A DNA stretch of 64,000 bases from Gammaproteobacteria bacterium (GTDB lineage: Bacteria > Pseudomonadota > Gammaproteobacteria > JAABTG01): NCBI GenBank assembly GCA_034522055.1, contig JAXHLS010000002.1, positions 2,623,549-2,687,548 of the forward strand. Direction: 5' to 3'. Shown piece after piece: positions 9,715 through 19,683 of the stretch (position 1 is its first letter; each line of letters opens with the position of its first letter). The notes beneath the pieces are model-generated. The model did not search any database, was not told where the DNA came from, and saw nothing but the letters and a program-made list of their open reading frames with translations. Position numbers and translations under genes: made by a program.

Positions 9715-11727
9715 TCAAAAATTCAACGCCTGACGCGTTGGCTTTTTGGGGATATGTTCATTAATCGGCGCTTGTTGGAGTCTACGTCGTATTTCCTCGG
9801 CGACTTTTGAAGCGCCGACCACGGACATGTGGTCGTCATCAAAGTAATAGGCCTCCAGTCCCACTGCCGCATAACAATACTTTTCATCGCAGAAGAGGTC
9901 CGCCGGATCGATGACGCTTACCCCCCGGGGCAGTGAAGCGATTCTGTTCGACACATAGGAGGAACGCTGTTCCCACCACGCCCGCTCGACACTGACTATT
10001 TTCTTCACGTGATAACCATCTTTAAGTACTAGTCGTTCAATTGGTGCACGCAGTTCCGGCGCTTGGAGAACGAAGAACACATGCTTTCCACTATCGACAA
10101 ATCGTTGGAGCGTCTTCTCGAGCGCCGCCCATGTCCGTGCCCTATGCAGTTCGCTGTTATTATTCGGCAGCTTTGGGAATACCTTCTCATGTCTTCCAAA
10201 CAGCGCCGAATGAATTCGGTATCCAACGACCACAGCCTCAATCGTAGGATCAGAAGCAATATATTCTACAGTCTCGTTAGTCCAACGCGCGCAATGATCG
10301 TCTTTGCCGTCCTTTCCATAGGAAGGGATACAGTCACTGATCGTATAATGGCGGATCCCTATGCCGTCGGGTAAAAGTTCGTTCGCAAGTGCGTAAGCAA
10401 GCTCAACGTTATGGCTGTCTCCGAAAACCGCCCAGGAGGCTTTCGCACCAAAGTACGCGCAAGCGTCGCCAGGCTTGCGGTAGCCTGGTCCATCGGTATG
10501 ACACTCTTGCCTTTTCGGACTGGCCTGCGCAGATGCTAACAGGGTGCGCTGATGGTCGGTCGTCTTCTGCTTTAAGAATCCATTCGAGATATGACCCGCG
10601 GTGCCGCCTATCGCGAAGATGCAGGACCCTGCAACGGCGAACTGGAAAACGCGTTTTCTACCGATGCGGTTTTTTCCGCGAAAGGGCCGTTCGATGTAGT
10701 GCCAACTCAGATATGCAAGAAAAATAGTAATTACTATCAGCCCTGCGAATACTTCTGGCCTTGGTTCTACCGCGTTATAGTGTCTTGCGAAAACAAAAAG
10801 CGGCTGATGCCAGAGATACGCACTATAGCTTATCAACCCTAATCCCACTAAAAGCCCGGAGCCAAGGAGCCTGCCGCTGGTGGTTGCGGGGGACGAGAAT
10901 AAGATTATGAGGAGGGTGCCGAGGGTTGGAGCCAAGGTGTAGACACTTGGGAATGGCAGCTCTTCGTTGAATACCAGAACAGAGGCGAGGATCAAGACGA
11001 GACCCAACCAACTTAATGCGTCGTTTGCCAGGGGGTTCTTGCCGAGACGGTGAGTCTGGCCGACGCTACTGGTGAAGTAAATGGCAGCCAAGGCCCCTAA
11101 CATTAGTTCCCAGGCACGGGTCGGGAGAAGAAAAAAACCTGCTGATGGAAAGCTTGACGCCCACGCCTCCGCCAGCGCCAAGCTGGCCGCACCGATGACA
11201 GTGACCCCAATAAATATCGCTTTCCTGCCGAGCCTCCAAAACAGCATCAGTAACAGCGGGAAGACCAAATAGAACTGTTCTTCCACCGCGAGGCTCCAAG
11301 TATGAAGTAACGGCTTAAGTTCCGCCGCGGCGTCGAAATAACCGCTCTCGATCCAAAATAAGAAGTTGGACGCAAAGAAGACAACGGAAAAGAGGCTTTG
11401 CGAGAAATCCTTGAGTTCACTCGGGCCAAGAAGAGTCCATGCGAGCGGCAGACAGGCCACCATGACGAAAAATAAAGCGGGCAATATACGTCGGGCGCGG
11501 CGTTCATAAAATGTCAACAAGGAAAATCGGCCCTTCTCTTTGTCTGCCAAGATAATGCTCGTAATCAGATAGCCACTGATCACGAAGAATACGTCTACTC
11601 CTACGAACCCGCCTCCGAAGCCCTCGAATCCGCCGTGAAACAGCATTACCGGTAAAACCGCGACAGCGCGTAGCCCGTCTATTTCGGGACGATAAATCAT
11701 TCCCAAGTTACCTGAAGGTATAAACAA
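9715..11727 (-). CDS. OafA/YrhL-type O-acyltransferase with C-terminal SGNH domain
   Basis: A 670-aa two-domain protein. Residues about 10-360 form the acyltransferase-3 membrane domain (about 10 helices). It has the R/H motif EIDGLRAVAVLPVMLFHGG, then FVGVDVFFVISGYLI, YERRARRI and HTWSLAVEEQFYL. Residues about 440-655 form an SGNH/GDSL-like extracytoplasmic domain, with GDSH as the block containing the catalytic Ser and DDDHMS near the end as the catalytic Asp/His pair. Proteins of this build transfer acetyl groups from cytoplasmic acetyl-CoA to sugars on the periplasmic side. The context points to O-acetylation of the polysaccharide. Confidence 0.9.
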   Translation of the reverse strand: MFIPSGNLGMIYRPEIDGLRAVAVLPVMLFHGGFEGFGGGFVGVDVFFVISGYLITSIILADKEKGRFSLLTFYERRARRILPALFFVMVACLPLAWTLLGPSELKDFSQSLFSVVFFASNFLFWIESGYFDAAAELKPLLHTWSLAVEEQFYLVFPLLLMLFWRLGRKAIFIGVTVIGAASLALAEAWASSFPSAGFFLLPTRAWELMLGALAAIYFTSSVGQTHRLGKNPLANDALSWLGLVLILASVLVFNEELPFPSVYTLAPTLGTLLIILFSSPATTSGRLLGSGLLVGLGLISYSAYLWHQPLFVFARHYNAVEPRPEVFAGLIVITIFLAYLSWHYIERPFRGKNRIGRKRVFQFAVAGSCIFAIGGTAGHISNGFLKQKTTDHQRTLLASAQASPKRQECHTDGPGYRKPGDACAYFGAKASWAVFGDSHNVELAYALANELLPDGIGIRHYTISDCIPSYGKDGKDDHCARWTNETVEYIASDPTIEAVVVGYRIHSALFGRHEKVFPKLPNNNSELHRARTWAALEKTLQRFVDSGKHVFFVLQAPELRAPIERLVLKDGYHVKKIVSVERAWWEQRSSYVSNRIASLPRGVSVIDPADLFCDEKYCYAAVGLEAYYFDDDHMSVVGASKVAEEIRRRLQQAPINEHIPKKPTRQALNF

Positions 11728-11796
11728 GCGGGCAGGGGCGATGGCGAACGAAGCATCCTTTCTTGATAGACATGCAGGGAAGCCCTCAATAAACGT

Positions 11797-12687
11797 TTAA
11801 TCAAAGAAATGCCGCCAAGTTGTTCCAGAGAAGTGTTCCTTTAGCCGCTGAAAGTTGGCCACCTTATCGGCGCGGTTTTTTTTTGATTGGCGAATTGTAT
11901 TGGGATCGAGTTTTGCTTGTGGTAAATGAAGGAAATCTAGGCAGCGTTTAATTTCACGGTTCGGGTCTTCCCTCAGGTCTTCATAATAAAGATTTAAAAT
12001 GTCATGGTCGCAAAACCATTTCTCGGCCGACTTTTGCCAAATGGTTGTTTGCTCGAATACCTCCTGGCACCAGTCCGGGTCGATAGAGACCAGTGGCCCA
12101 GCTCGGTCGGACCCGGTATTTGGTGATGCTTTTGAAACCTTCCAACTACCCGAAGCCTGTGCCAGGCGCAAGGAGATCGCCGTGTCGAGAAGATTGCGGC
12201 GCATCATGTGGATCACTTTGATTTCGGAGTGGTGATGTAGCCAGTCCCAAATATGCTGCGTCGGAGCCTCGGCCGCATGATAATAGAAGATCTTGAATCC
12301 CACAGCCTGTATTCGTGATGGTACGGGACCATACACCTTGGTTTCGACGAACCGGTCGGGACGATTCTTCATCTGACGAGTGTGGTGTGAGACGTGATCA
12401 GGCAGATCGTCCATGCCCCATTTAACACTGTCTGGAGCGCCAAATACCTCGCTAAAACAGCGAATGGCGGGATGGGAGTTCAAGAGCCCGCGAAGAAAGT
12501 TTGTGCCGGACCGTGATCGAGACAGAATTATAAACCGCGTGTAGTTTCTGTGAGCTGGCGTAAGGCCGAGTTTGTAAGTGGCGTTACGCAAAGAACTAGC
12601 CAAGTAAAGTTCGATTTGCCTGGTGTGACTAGAGATGCGCCAGACGACGGGAAGCCTGGAGAAAATGGGTGCTATAACAGGGTGCAT
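11797..12687 (-). CDS. Sulfotransferase family protein (Stf0/Sulfotransfer_3-like)
   Basis: A 296-aa protein with the PAPS-binding loop FIILSRSRSGTNFLRGLLNSHP (residues about 50-71) and a later VIHMMRRNLLDTAISLRLAQASG block that matches the 3'-phosphate-binding helix. It differs clearly from the sulfotransferase at 4724-5635, so the two probably modify different positions. It lies in a run of minus-strand genes with the two glycosyltransferases upstream (12775-15265). Acceptor sugar unknown. Confidence 0.83.
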   Translation of the reverse strand: MHPVIAPIFSRLPVVWRISSHTRQIELYLASSLRNATYKLGLTPAHRNYTRFIILSRSRSGTNFLRGLLNSHPAIRCFSEVFGAPDSVKWGMDDLPDHVSHHTRQMKNRPDRFVETKVYGPVPSRIQAVGFKIFYYHAAEAPTQHIWDWLHHHSEIKVIHMMRRNLLDTAISLRLAQASGSWKVSKASPNTGSDRAGPLVSIDPDWCQEVFEQTTIWQKSAEKWFCDHDILNLYYEDLREDPNREIKRCLDFLHLPQAKLDPNTIRQSKKNRADKVANFQRLKEHFSGTTWRHFFD

Positions 12688-12774
12688 TTTGGTCTTCTCA
12701 ATGGCGAACAGCGATAGCCAGAATGTTGATGTGCAGTGCGGATCTGTGAGGACAATGATATCTCTAACTACACG

Positions 12775-14151
12775 CTAGCCTAGGCCCCGGGTTGGCGGAA
12801 TGAACTTGGCGCGCGCTCCTTGAAGGAGACCTTTGATTCCTAGCCAACGGACGATGGCCCAATATATGCGGAGGTTGCAGGCAATGCGGCGAAAATAACG
12901 AGCCATCTTCGATCCCGGGTCAGGTGAGCTTCGGCAAAGCCGCGGACGGACATATGCCAAGCCCTTTGATAATTCGAGAATGACTGCAGCCGCGCCTTCT
13001 TGCCGGCACAATAGTCTGATGCGGTGCACCGTGTGCCTGTTCTTTTCTAATAGATTCGTAGTCGAAAATACGTCGGACATCGCGTCATGACAGCACCATT
13101 TTTCCGCGGACGATAAGGGTGGGGCACCTGATTCGAGCAGATTATCGATTGCGGCGGATAAATCGTCTACGGCGTACTCCCACAGGCCGTGAACGGCCAT
13201 CACTCGCATTCGTTGAAATAGTGCTTCGCGTCGGCGTATGCCTGTGACCGTGGAGTGGCCTTCTCGGTTTACGGGCCGGCCCGGTAAGAAGTCGATAAGG
13301 CCGAAGTTGTCGCGGACCTTCTCGAATAGTATGCCTTCGTACTGCAGCGCGACGGCACCAAAATCTCGCATGCTGAAGGGCGAATTCTTGCCGCCGCGTA
13401 AGCCTTGGTCGTGATATCTCCTCTTGAACAGATAGCTGTCAACCCGAACGACGCGGTAACGGCGGGCGAGCCTGAGCTTCATATCGTAATCTTGGCAGCG
13501 CATCAGGGCCGTGTCGAAAAGACCAACGGAACGCATTGCGCTGGTTCTAAACAGCATCCCCGGTGTACCCAGAAAGTCTCCATACATGAGCCGTGACAGG
13601 AATTCGTCATCTGTCAACTCTAGCGGCGGCACTTCCTTGAGCTTTTCTAAAGCACCGTAGCCTTTGTCTTTCACTGCAATGTAACCGCCGTAGGCGAACG
13701 CCGCGTCTGCGTTTTCAGATAGCGCTCGGGAGAGAATTTCGAGGGCATAGGGGAAAGCGATGTCGTCGTCATCGAATATCCACAGGAAATCCCCGTCTAT
13801 CAAAGGCATCGCATTATTCAGTGCAGATGCCTTCCCGCCATTCTCTTGTTCTAGATAGGTGACTTGATCTAAGTACTTTTCAATGACCTCAACGGTTCGA
13901 TCGGTGGAGCCATCGTTGATTACGACGACTTGGTCGGGTGGTTTGCTTTGACCTAAGATGCTATCCAGAGCCACGCCGATGAAATCTGCGCGATTATAGG
14001 TGGACAGCAGTACGGAGACCCGGTTATTAGACACCACGATATACTCGCTCGGAGGGCTTGTTTGGGACGATGCCGTAGAGGCGGCCGGTGCAAATCTGGC
14101 CGAATGGGCTGGTGTCCGCGGCTCCTGGTTTGGCCTTGAGGGATTCTTCAT
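12775..14151 (-). CDS. Glycosyltransferase family 2 with long C-terminal extension
   Basis: A 458-aa protein. A Pro/Ala/Ser-rich leader (residues 1-40) precedes a GT-A domain with VSVLLSTYNRADFIGVALDS, VVINDGSTDRTVEV and LWIFDDDDIAFPYAL (the DDDD block is the metal-binding DxD). TPGMLFRTSAMRSVGLFD and QDYDMKLRLA follow, as in GT2 enzymes. The last 180 residues or so are helical and unassigned. It is on the same strand as the GT4 gene upstream and the sulfotransferase downstream. Substrate unknown. Confidence 0.85.
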   Translation of the reverse strand: MKNPSRPNQEPRTPAHSARFAPAASTASSQTSPPSEYIVVSNNRVSVLLSTYNRADFIGVALDSILGQSKPPDQVVVINDGSTDRTVEVIEKYLDQVTYLEQENGGKASALNNAMPLIDGDFLWIFDDDDIAFPYALEILSRALSENADAAFAYGGYIAVKDKGYGALEKLKEVPPLELTDDEFLSRLMYGDFLGTPGMLFRTSAMRSVGLFDTALMRCQDYDMKLRLARRYRVVRVDSYLFKRRYHDQGLRGGKNSPFSMRDFGAVALQYEGILFEKVRDNFGLIDFLPGRPVNREGHSTVTGIRRREALFQRMRVMAVHGLWEYAVDDLSAAIDNLLESGAPPLSSAEKWCCHDAMSDVFSTTNLLEKNRHTVHRIRLLCRQEGAAAVILELSKGLAYVRPRLCRSSPDPGSKMARYFRRIACNLRIYWAIVRWLGIKGLLQGARAKFIPPTRGLG

Positions 14152-14224
14152 TAACTAATCTAAGCTGGTTTTTCATACGCAGTATTCGTTTGTATTTATG
14201 TGGAACGTCGTGCCGGGGGCGGCT

Positions 14225-15265
14225 TCAAAGCAGTTCCTCGTACATTTCTCCGAGGCTTAACGCGACCTTTTTCCACTCAAGGTCTCGAACGGACGCAGAC
14301 AACAGGATTCTATCATTAGGGATGGCGAGGGCGGTACTTATAGCGTGAGCGATCTGAGCAGGGCTGGACGCGTCGACCAATGTTACGTGTTGCATTATCG
14401 CCTCTATATCCAGGGCGGTGTTTTTCGTTAATACGACTGGCGTTCCGGCGGCGAGGGCCTCCAGAACAACGAGAGGAAACACCTCGCTGACGCTCGGAAC
14501 GGCTAACACGCCGGCAGCGGCGTAGGCGGCGGCCAATAACGGGTCGTTGCTTGGTAACGTTCCAATGTGAGTGACGTTTTTGAATTTCAGGGTTTGGGCG
14601 AGGTAGCCGCTGCCGGGGTCAAACTCTCGTCCAATCAAGACTATTTGTTTTTTGGTACCCTTCAAGGCCTCGGCCAATCCGAGTTGATTCTTATATGGGT
14701 ATATGCTGCCGACGCACAATACGAATCCAGGTTCGAGGCCATAACGCTCGCTGAATAACTCGGGACGTGCATCGAAGAAGACGCTGTTTACGCCGTTCGG
14801 GATGATTCGAATCCGGGTCGGATCAGCATCGAAAGCAGAGAGTAGTACGGAGCGCTCGGCGGTGCTCAGCGCAACGAGGCGGTCAGCTGATTTTATTGTG
14901 TTCTTTTCCAGTTCGAAAGTCGTGTGAACGCGGTTGTTGGTAAACCACCGGGCAAAGCTTGATACGAGTTCTGCTTTCCTTGCCTTGCGGCCAGTCCATG
15001 TTGGTGCGATAACCGGTGATAAAACTACCGGCTTGCCGAGCCGTTTTGCCCACTTCATGGCATCATCGGTGCCTTCCGAGTCGAAGATGTGAATACAACT
15101 TATTTCGGCTAAATTATTATTTTCGGCTGTCAACTTGATAACCTGGATGTCGATGTCCCGGAGAGCGGCGATTGTTTCGATGACTTGGGTCTGTAAGCCA
15201 CCAGCCCGGTCAAGGAATAGGGGCTTTAGGACAACGCCTATTTTTAGTTGTGAGTTGCGTACCAT
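14225..15265 (-). CDS. Glycosyltransferase family 4 (GT-B fold)
   Basis: A 346-aa GT-B enzyme. The N-terminal domain is short; the C-terminal donor-binding domain has IPNGVN, LCVGSIYPYKN and the family signature VPSVSEVFPLVVLEALAAGTPVV (the E-x7-E region). It retains nucleotide-sugar chemistry typical of WecA/WcaI-like enzymes of polysaccharide loci. It is the first gene of the minus-strand run 15265-9715, divergent from the AAC(3)-like gene; the 277-bp gap between them is AT-richer and a likely promoter region. Confidence 0.86.
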   Translation of the reverse strand: MVRNSQLKIGVVLKPLFLDRAGGLQTQVIETIAALRDIDIQVIKLTAENNNLAEISCIHIFDSEGTDDAMKWAKRLGKPVVLSPVIAPTWTGRKARKAELVSSFARWFTNNRVHTTFELEKNTIKSADRLVALSTAERSVLLSAFDADPTRIRIIPNGVNSVFFDARPELFSERYGLEPGFVLCVGSIYPYKNQLGLAEALKGTKKQIVLIGREFDPGSGYLAQTLKFKNVTHIGTLPSNDPLLAAAYAAAGVLAVPSVSEVFPLVVLEALAAGTPVVLTKNTALDIEAIMQHVTLVDASSPAQIAHAISTALAIPNDRILLSASVRDLEWKKVALSLGEMYEELL

Positions 15266-15542
15266 ATTGTGTTCTCGGGCATGGTTGGCTAAGCTATATC
15301 GTCTTCGTTTACCATATCTTTAGCGGTCGGTCGAGTGCGTGCTCCTTAGATTGACGTTGAGTTGGGGGCGCGGTCACGCATTGAGGCGAAGATGGGTGCA
15401 CAGTGTGATTGGTGCCGCATTCCTCGGAGTATACGGGTGTTCAGTTCTGGGGTTCTCTCAGTGTTTCCTGCAGGTAGCTGGTTAATCTAATTGCGGTTCA
15501 TACGGTGCGCCATGGACGACGGCCCTTGCGTATAGCGAATGC

Positions 15543-16415
15543 ATGAGGACGAGCGGGATGCCTTTTGTAAGAAAAATAAAAGGGTTGGTAACCAAGGTCT
15601 TCTTTCGTTTTACGGTGGATGATTTCGTGGACAGCATTGCCAGTAGAGGTGTTAAAGAAGGGGACGTCCTCATGGTGCACTCTTCCTGGTTGCCGTTTAG
15701 CGGATTTGCTGGGACCCCGGCGGATATGGTTGAAGGCCTCAGGAGGGCAGTTACATCCGATGGACTTATCGTGATGCCGTCAATGACCTATCACAACCAG
15801 AGTTCCCGGGAATTTCTGGAAGGAGAGGGCGTGATGAAGGTGCGCCGCAGTCCCTCCCGCATGGGGTTGCTGACCGAAGTGTTCCGGCGCTCGGCCGGGG
15901 TGCGCCGCAGCCTGAGTCCTACCCACCCGCTGCTGGCCTGGGGAGACCGGGCCGAGTGGTTCCTGGCCGGCCATGAGGACGCCCTGGAGCCCTTTGGGGC
16001 CTCCTCGCCCTTCGCCAGGCTGCTGGAGCTGGATGCGAAGATCCTCTGCGTAGACGCCCCCTTTTCCACCATTACATACACCCATTTCCTGGAAGATCGG
16101 ATTGCGGAAACGCTCCCATTTCCGCTCTACGAGCCCGAACCTCTCGCGGGCACGGTGCTAGACTACGAAGGCCAGGAACGGGAGGTGCCCGTAAAGGTGC
16201 TGAACCGGGTGGCGAACCAGATGCGCCGGGAGGAACGGTTGGTGAAAGAGTTGGATGAGCGGGGGGTGATTCAGCGCGCCCGCGTTGGGAATACGCGCCT
16301 GCTTCTGGTGGGTGCCCGGGCCATGGCGGATGCGGTGGATGAGATGACGGCCCAGGGCCGCGGTTTCTTCGATGCGCCGGTAGGGCCGGCGCGGGAGGCT
16401 CGGGATGGACGCTAA
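15543..16415 (+). CDS. AAC(3)-family N-acetyltransferase
   Basis: A 290-aa member of the aminoglycoside 3-N-acetyltransferase (Antibiotic_NAT/YokD) family. It shows GDVLMVHSSW near residue 40, LIVMPSMTYH, RSPSRMGLLTEVFR and SPTHPLLAWG, the block with the conserved His, then PFGASSPF. The family uses acetyl-CoA to acetylate amino groups. In a polysaccharide locus an amino-sugar precursor is a likelier target than a drug. Its stop overlaps the next gene by 11 bp, so the two are probably translated together. ATG 15558 is an alternative start. Confidence 0.85.
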   Translation: MRTSGMPFVRKIKGLVTKVFFRFTVDDFVDSIASRGVKEGDVLMVHSSWLPFSGFAGTPADMVEGLRRAVTSDGLIVMPSMTYHNQSSREFLEGEGVMKVRRSPSRMGLLTEVFRRSAGVRRSLSPTHPLLAWGDRAEWFLAGHEDALEPFGASSPFARLLELDAKILCVDAPFSTITYTHFLEDRIAETLPFPLYEPEPLAGTVLDYEGQEREVPVKVLNRVANQMRREERLVKELDERGVIQRARVGNTRLLLVGARAMADAVDEMTAQGRGFFDAPVGPAREARDGR

Positions 16416-17595
16416 GAACAAGAGCGCTCCTCCAGTGATGAAGAACAGCCTCGCGGCCCGGGTAGGCCGCTGGGCGAGAGTGCGAACGGAGTCCATGGGG
16501 TGGGGTGCGACTGTTCCGGCGGATATCCGCACTCACCTGGATGCCGCCATCGCCTGGCTACAGCGGGCCCAGGATGTCACCGCGGATGACGGCGTGGCCC
16601 AGACCTACCTGGTGAAGTATGCCCACTGGGCCAACTCCTACCCGGAGACCACGGGCTACATCATCCCCACCTTCTACGATTATGCCGCGCTCACCGGCGA
16701 CCAGGAAGCTCGCGCGCGGGCGCGGCGCATGACGGACTGGGAGTGCGAGATCCAGTTGCCCGACGGCGGTGTACTCGCGGGCGCCATTGGGGATTCCGAC
16801 CAGCCCACTGTCTTCAACACCGGGCAGGTGTTGTTCGGCTGGGTGCGGGCCTTCCAGGAAGAGGGTGACGAGCGCTACCGGGAGGCGGCTGCGAGGGCGG
16901 CTCACTGGCTCTGCGAAGCCCAGGACGACGACGGCTGCTGGCGCCGCTTCGGCTCCCCCATGACCACCCGCAATGTCAATCTATACAACACCCGCTCGGC
17001 CTGGGGCATAGCCGCGGTCCACCGCATCACGGGCGAACAGCGCTTCCTGGACGGCGCGGTGAAGAACCTGGAATGGGCCCTGGCCCAGCAGCGGGACAAC
17101 GGCTGGTACGCCCACAACTGCCTGCAGGACGACACCCAGCCCTTCGTACACACCATCGCCTATGCCATGCGGGGCTTCCTGGAGGTGGGGGATTACACGG
17201 GGCGGGAGGATTTCCTGGCCTCGGCCGTCAAGGTGGGGGACGCCCTGGCTGCGGCCCTCCCCGCCAACGGGTTTTTGCCCGGGCGCTTCGACCGGGAGTG
17301 GCGGCCTACGGTGAAGTGGTCGTGCCTGACGGGCAACGCCCAGATCGCCATCAACTGGGGCCGGCTGTACCAAATCACCGGGGAGGAGCGTTTCCGGGAG
17401 GCGGTGACCCGCATCAACGGTTTCACGAAAACCACCCAGACACTGGATGGGCCCTTGGACGAGCGCGGTGGCATCAAGGGCTCCCACCCCATCAACGGCG
17501 GCTACCACCCGTGGCAGTATCCCAACTGGGCCGCCAAGTTCTTCGCCGATGCCCTGATGATGGAACACGCCATCGCCCCGGCCCACGGTAATTGA
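16405..17595 (+). CDS. (alpha/alpha) toroid protein, six-hairpin-glycosidase-like
   Basis: A 396-aa soluble protein built of helical-hairpin repeats. Blocks such as AIAWLQRAQD, DYAALTGDQEARARARRMTDW, GQVLFGWVRAFQEEGDERYREAAARAAHWL and SAWGIAAVHRITGEQRFLDGAVKNLEWAL recur about every 50-60 residues. This is the signature of an (alpha/alpha)5-6 barrel as in glycoside hydrolases, epimerases and prenyltransferase-like proteins. No signal peptide is seen. The overlap with the N-acetyltransferase suggests a joint role in making or trimming an acetylated sugar unit. Catalytic activity cannot be assigned from sequence alone. Confidence 0.7.
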   Translation: MDAKNKSAPPVMKNSLAARVGRWARVRTESMGWGATVPADIRTHLDAAIAWLQRAQDVTADDGVAQTYLVKYAHWANSYPETTGYIIPTFYDYAALTGDQEARARARRMTDWECEIQLPDGGVLAGAIGDSDQPTVFNTGQVLFGWVRAFQEEGDERYREAAARAAHWLCEAQDDDGCWRRFGSPMTTRNVNLYNTRSAWGIAAVHRITGEQRFLDGAVKNLEWALAQQRDNGWYAHNCLQDDTQPFVHTIAYAMRGFLEVGDYTGREDFLASAVKVGDALAAALPANGFLPGRFDREWRPTVKWSCLTGNAQIAINWGRLYQITGEERFREAVTRINGFTKTTQTLDGPLDERGGIKGSHPINGGYHPWQYPNWAAKFFADALMMEHAIAPAHGN

Positions 17596-17661
17596 GATCT
17601 TGATGCTTATCCGGCACTTTTTCCGAGGCACCCAAGAGCAGTTGCTGGGGACGCCACTCAG

Positions 17662-19290
17662 TCAGTCCTTATCCCAATCACATATCGTATGCGCGATTGC
17701 TTCGGATAAACGGCCCCTTTCGATTCTAAATACTCCACTGTAAGAAGGCGTCCCGTGGGCCGTCTCGTACATTGGTACGAAAAGGTCCGGAAAAGTCCGA
17801 ACCATCTCCCGAGCGAGATCGCCACGCATGCCGCCTGGAAAAATAACGAGGTAGGTGAGACCTTTTTCTTCAATAATTTTTAAGGAGGGTCTAATGCAAG
17901 AGGAGCGAAGTACTTGGTAGGATCGTCGTTGGGTCAGGAAAGGTGCCACGCCCCAGTCGGTTGTTGCGAGTCGGCTTTCGTCGGGGACGTTTTTCTTGGT
18001 GTAATCGACAACACCGTCTATTATTTTCCATCGCGCATGTAGATTTGAGTGCCGTTCCGCAGAAGCGAGTTGGGCGAGACCAAAAACTCCGCCGCCTACG
18101 GAAAACAAGATGAGCAATACAAAACTTCCGCCGAAGATCTTCCTAAATGGCTTTAAGGAAAGCGTATCCACAATCGTGGTTGCACCATATATTAAGAACG
18201 CAGCAAGCCAAGGCAAAATGGGCAGCCAGTAGCGCTGCAAAATGTAAAGGCTATTATTGCCAATAAATTTTTCACTCGTAAATGCAAAAACGATAAGAAT
18301 GAACGCCAGTGAAAAAACTTCATGCGGTGACGCCTTTCGTATCCAGGCTCCACCCCCAATAAGCAATAGTAGCAATGTACAGGCGGTTGCGGCCTCTAGA
18401 GGAATATGTTGTCCCAGGGAGCCGAAAAAGCTGCGTCCAATGCCTCCAAAGAGATACATGATCTGGTAAATGGGTATTTTCCACGCGGCATCTATCCAGT
18501 CGGCCATCCCGAATCCTGGGCCAGATATTGAGAGGCCGCTTAACCCGAAGAAAAATCTGTTCGCCATGTTATAGGTTTCGGGCGTGTGTAATACGTAATT
18601 ACGTATGGTCCACAGTGCGAATGGTATAAGAGTAACCGATGCAATAGCCAGTTGTTTAATGCCATAACGTGAAAAAAGACGATTCGTGTGGTAAAGATAT
18701 ACAAGTACGGCGATTCCAAAGGCTGCAATTAAGAAAAGGCCGTGAAAACGAAACATCGGTGCTAATGAAACGAGCGCGGCGCAAAGGAAGTACCATCGAG
18801 CGTTTTCTTCTTCAATGAATCGTCTCCATGTAATCATTGTAAGAAGAACTACGTTTAGAAATAGAATGTCTGATAGGAGGCTGTGCGCTTGGGCCAGCAA
18901 TATGGCGTTCAGAGAGACGTAGATCGGTGTCAGAAAAGCGACCCATCGATTATCTGACTTTCTAAAATACGCCCAAGTAAGCCATATTGCCGCTCCCGTA
19001 AAGAAAGCAAACAGTAATTGAAGGGCAAAAAAATTCTCTCCTACGATCGACATCAAGCTTGCGATGACTAAACTTGTTCCTGGATAGTATAAGAGGTTGG
19101 GCTCGCCGTTGAACCAATAGCGTTTTTCTTCAAGCAAGGAAGCGGCGGTTCCAACATAGACGCCGGCGTCCGGAGAAAAAGCCCAACGTTCGGGAACTGA
19201 GAATAGTATGGTTAGGGTAATGGTAATTAGGGCAATCAATTGTAAGCGTGATAGCGCAGTGGTCGTTGCTGCCGGAAATTGAGAAGACAT
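17662..19290 (-). CDS. GT-C membrane glycosyltransferase-like protein (ArnT/PMT type)
   Basis: A 542-aa polytopic protein with about 10-12 hydrophobic segments. The first extracytoplasmic loop carries RWAFSPDAGVYVGTAASLLE, where the acidic residue after the first helix fits the D/E of the GT39/ArnT-like catalytic loop, then NLLYYPGTSLVIASLM. It should use a polyprenyl-phosphate sugar on the periplasmic face. The base composition is more AT-rich than its neighbours, which hints at separate acquisition. Acceptor unknown. Confidence 0.75.
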   Translation of the reverse strand: MSSQFPAATTTALSRLQLIALITITLTILFSVPERWAFSPDAGVYVGTAASLLEEKRYWFNGEPNLLYYPGTSLVIASLMSIVGENFFALQLLFAFFTGAAIWLTWAYFRKSDNRWVAFLTPIYVSLNAILLAQAHSLLSDILFLNVVLLTMITWRRFIEEENARWYFLCAALVSLAPMFRFHGLFLIAAFGIAVLVYLYHTNRLFSRYGIKQLAIASVTLIPFALWTIRNYVLHTPETYNMANRFFFGLSGLSISGPGFGMADWIDAAWKIPIYQIMYLFGGIGRSFFGSLGQHIPLEAATACTLLLLLIGGGAWIRKASPHEVFSLAFILIVFAFTSEKFIGNNSLYILQRYWLPILPWLAAFLIYGATTIVDTLSLKPFRKIFGGSFVLLILFSVGGGVFGLAQLASAERHSNLHARWKIIDGVVDYTKKNVPDESRLATTDWGVAPFLTQRRSYQVLRSSCIRPSLKIIEEKGLTYLVIFPGGMRGDLAREMVRTFPDLFVPMYETAHGTPSYSGVFRIERGRLSEAIAHTICDWDKD

Positions 19291-19683
19291 TCTTCACATC
19301 CTTTTTCTTGAGTGAACGGCTGTTCATACGTAGGATCTTAAGTAAGCCCTTGATCCATCGAACTAAAAGCGCTCCATCCGATAAGATCAACGAGGCAAAC
19401 GCCAATTCACGTCGTGATCTGGAGGTATCGGATGGAGCATGGAAAATTTAGCACGGTGGCCAAGTCATTGGCACGCGTTTCGGGACGGCGAGCCGGGATG
19501 TCGTGGGACAAGCCTCCGCGCACGTCATCTGCTCGCTGTTACCGCATCCACCCAGCGACTGGCGAACTGTATGCCTCATGTTTTCCGAAACACCGTGATG
19601 GAGTCGCTCTATGCGTAAGCTTCTGCAAACGCGCGACAGGTCATTCGTAGAGCTTTTTGGCATCTTATGGCCAAGGGGGGCAC

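Noticed and set aside
15543-16415. Aminoglycoside resistance gene
   Set aside because: The family matches AAC(3), but the locus and coupling point to sugar acetylation; no resistance context such as an integron.
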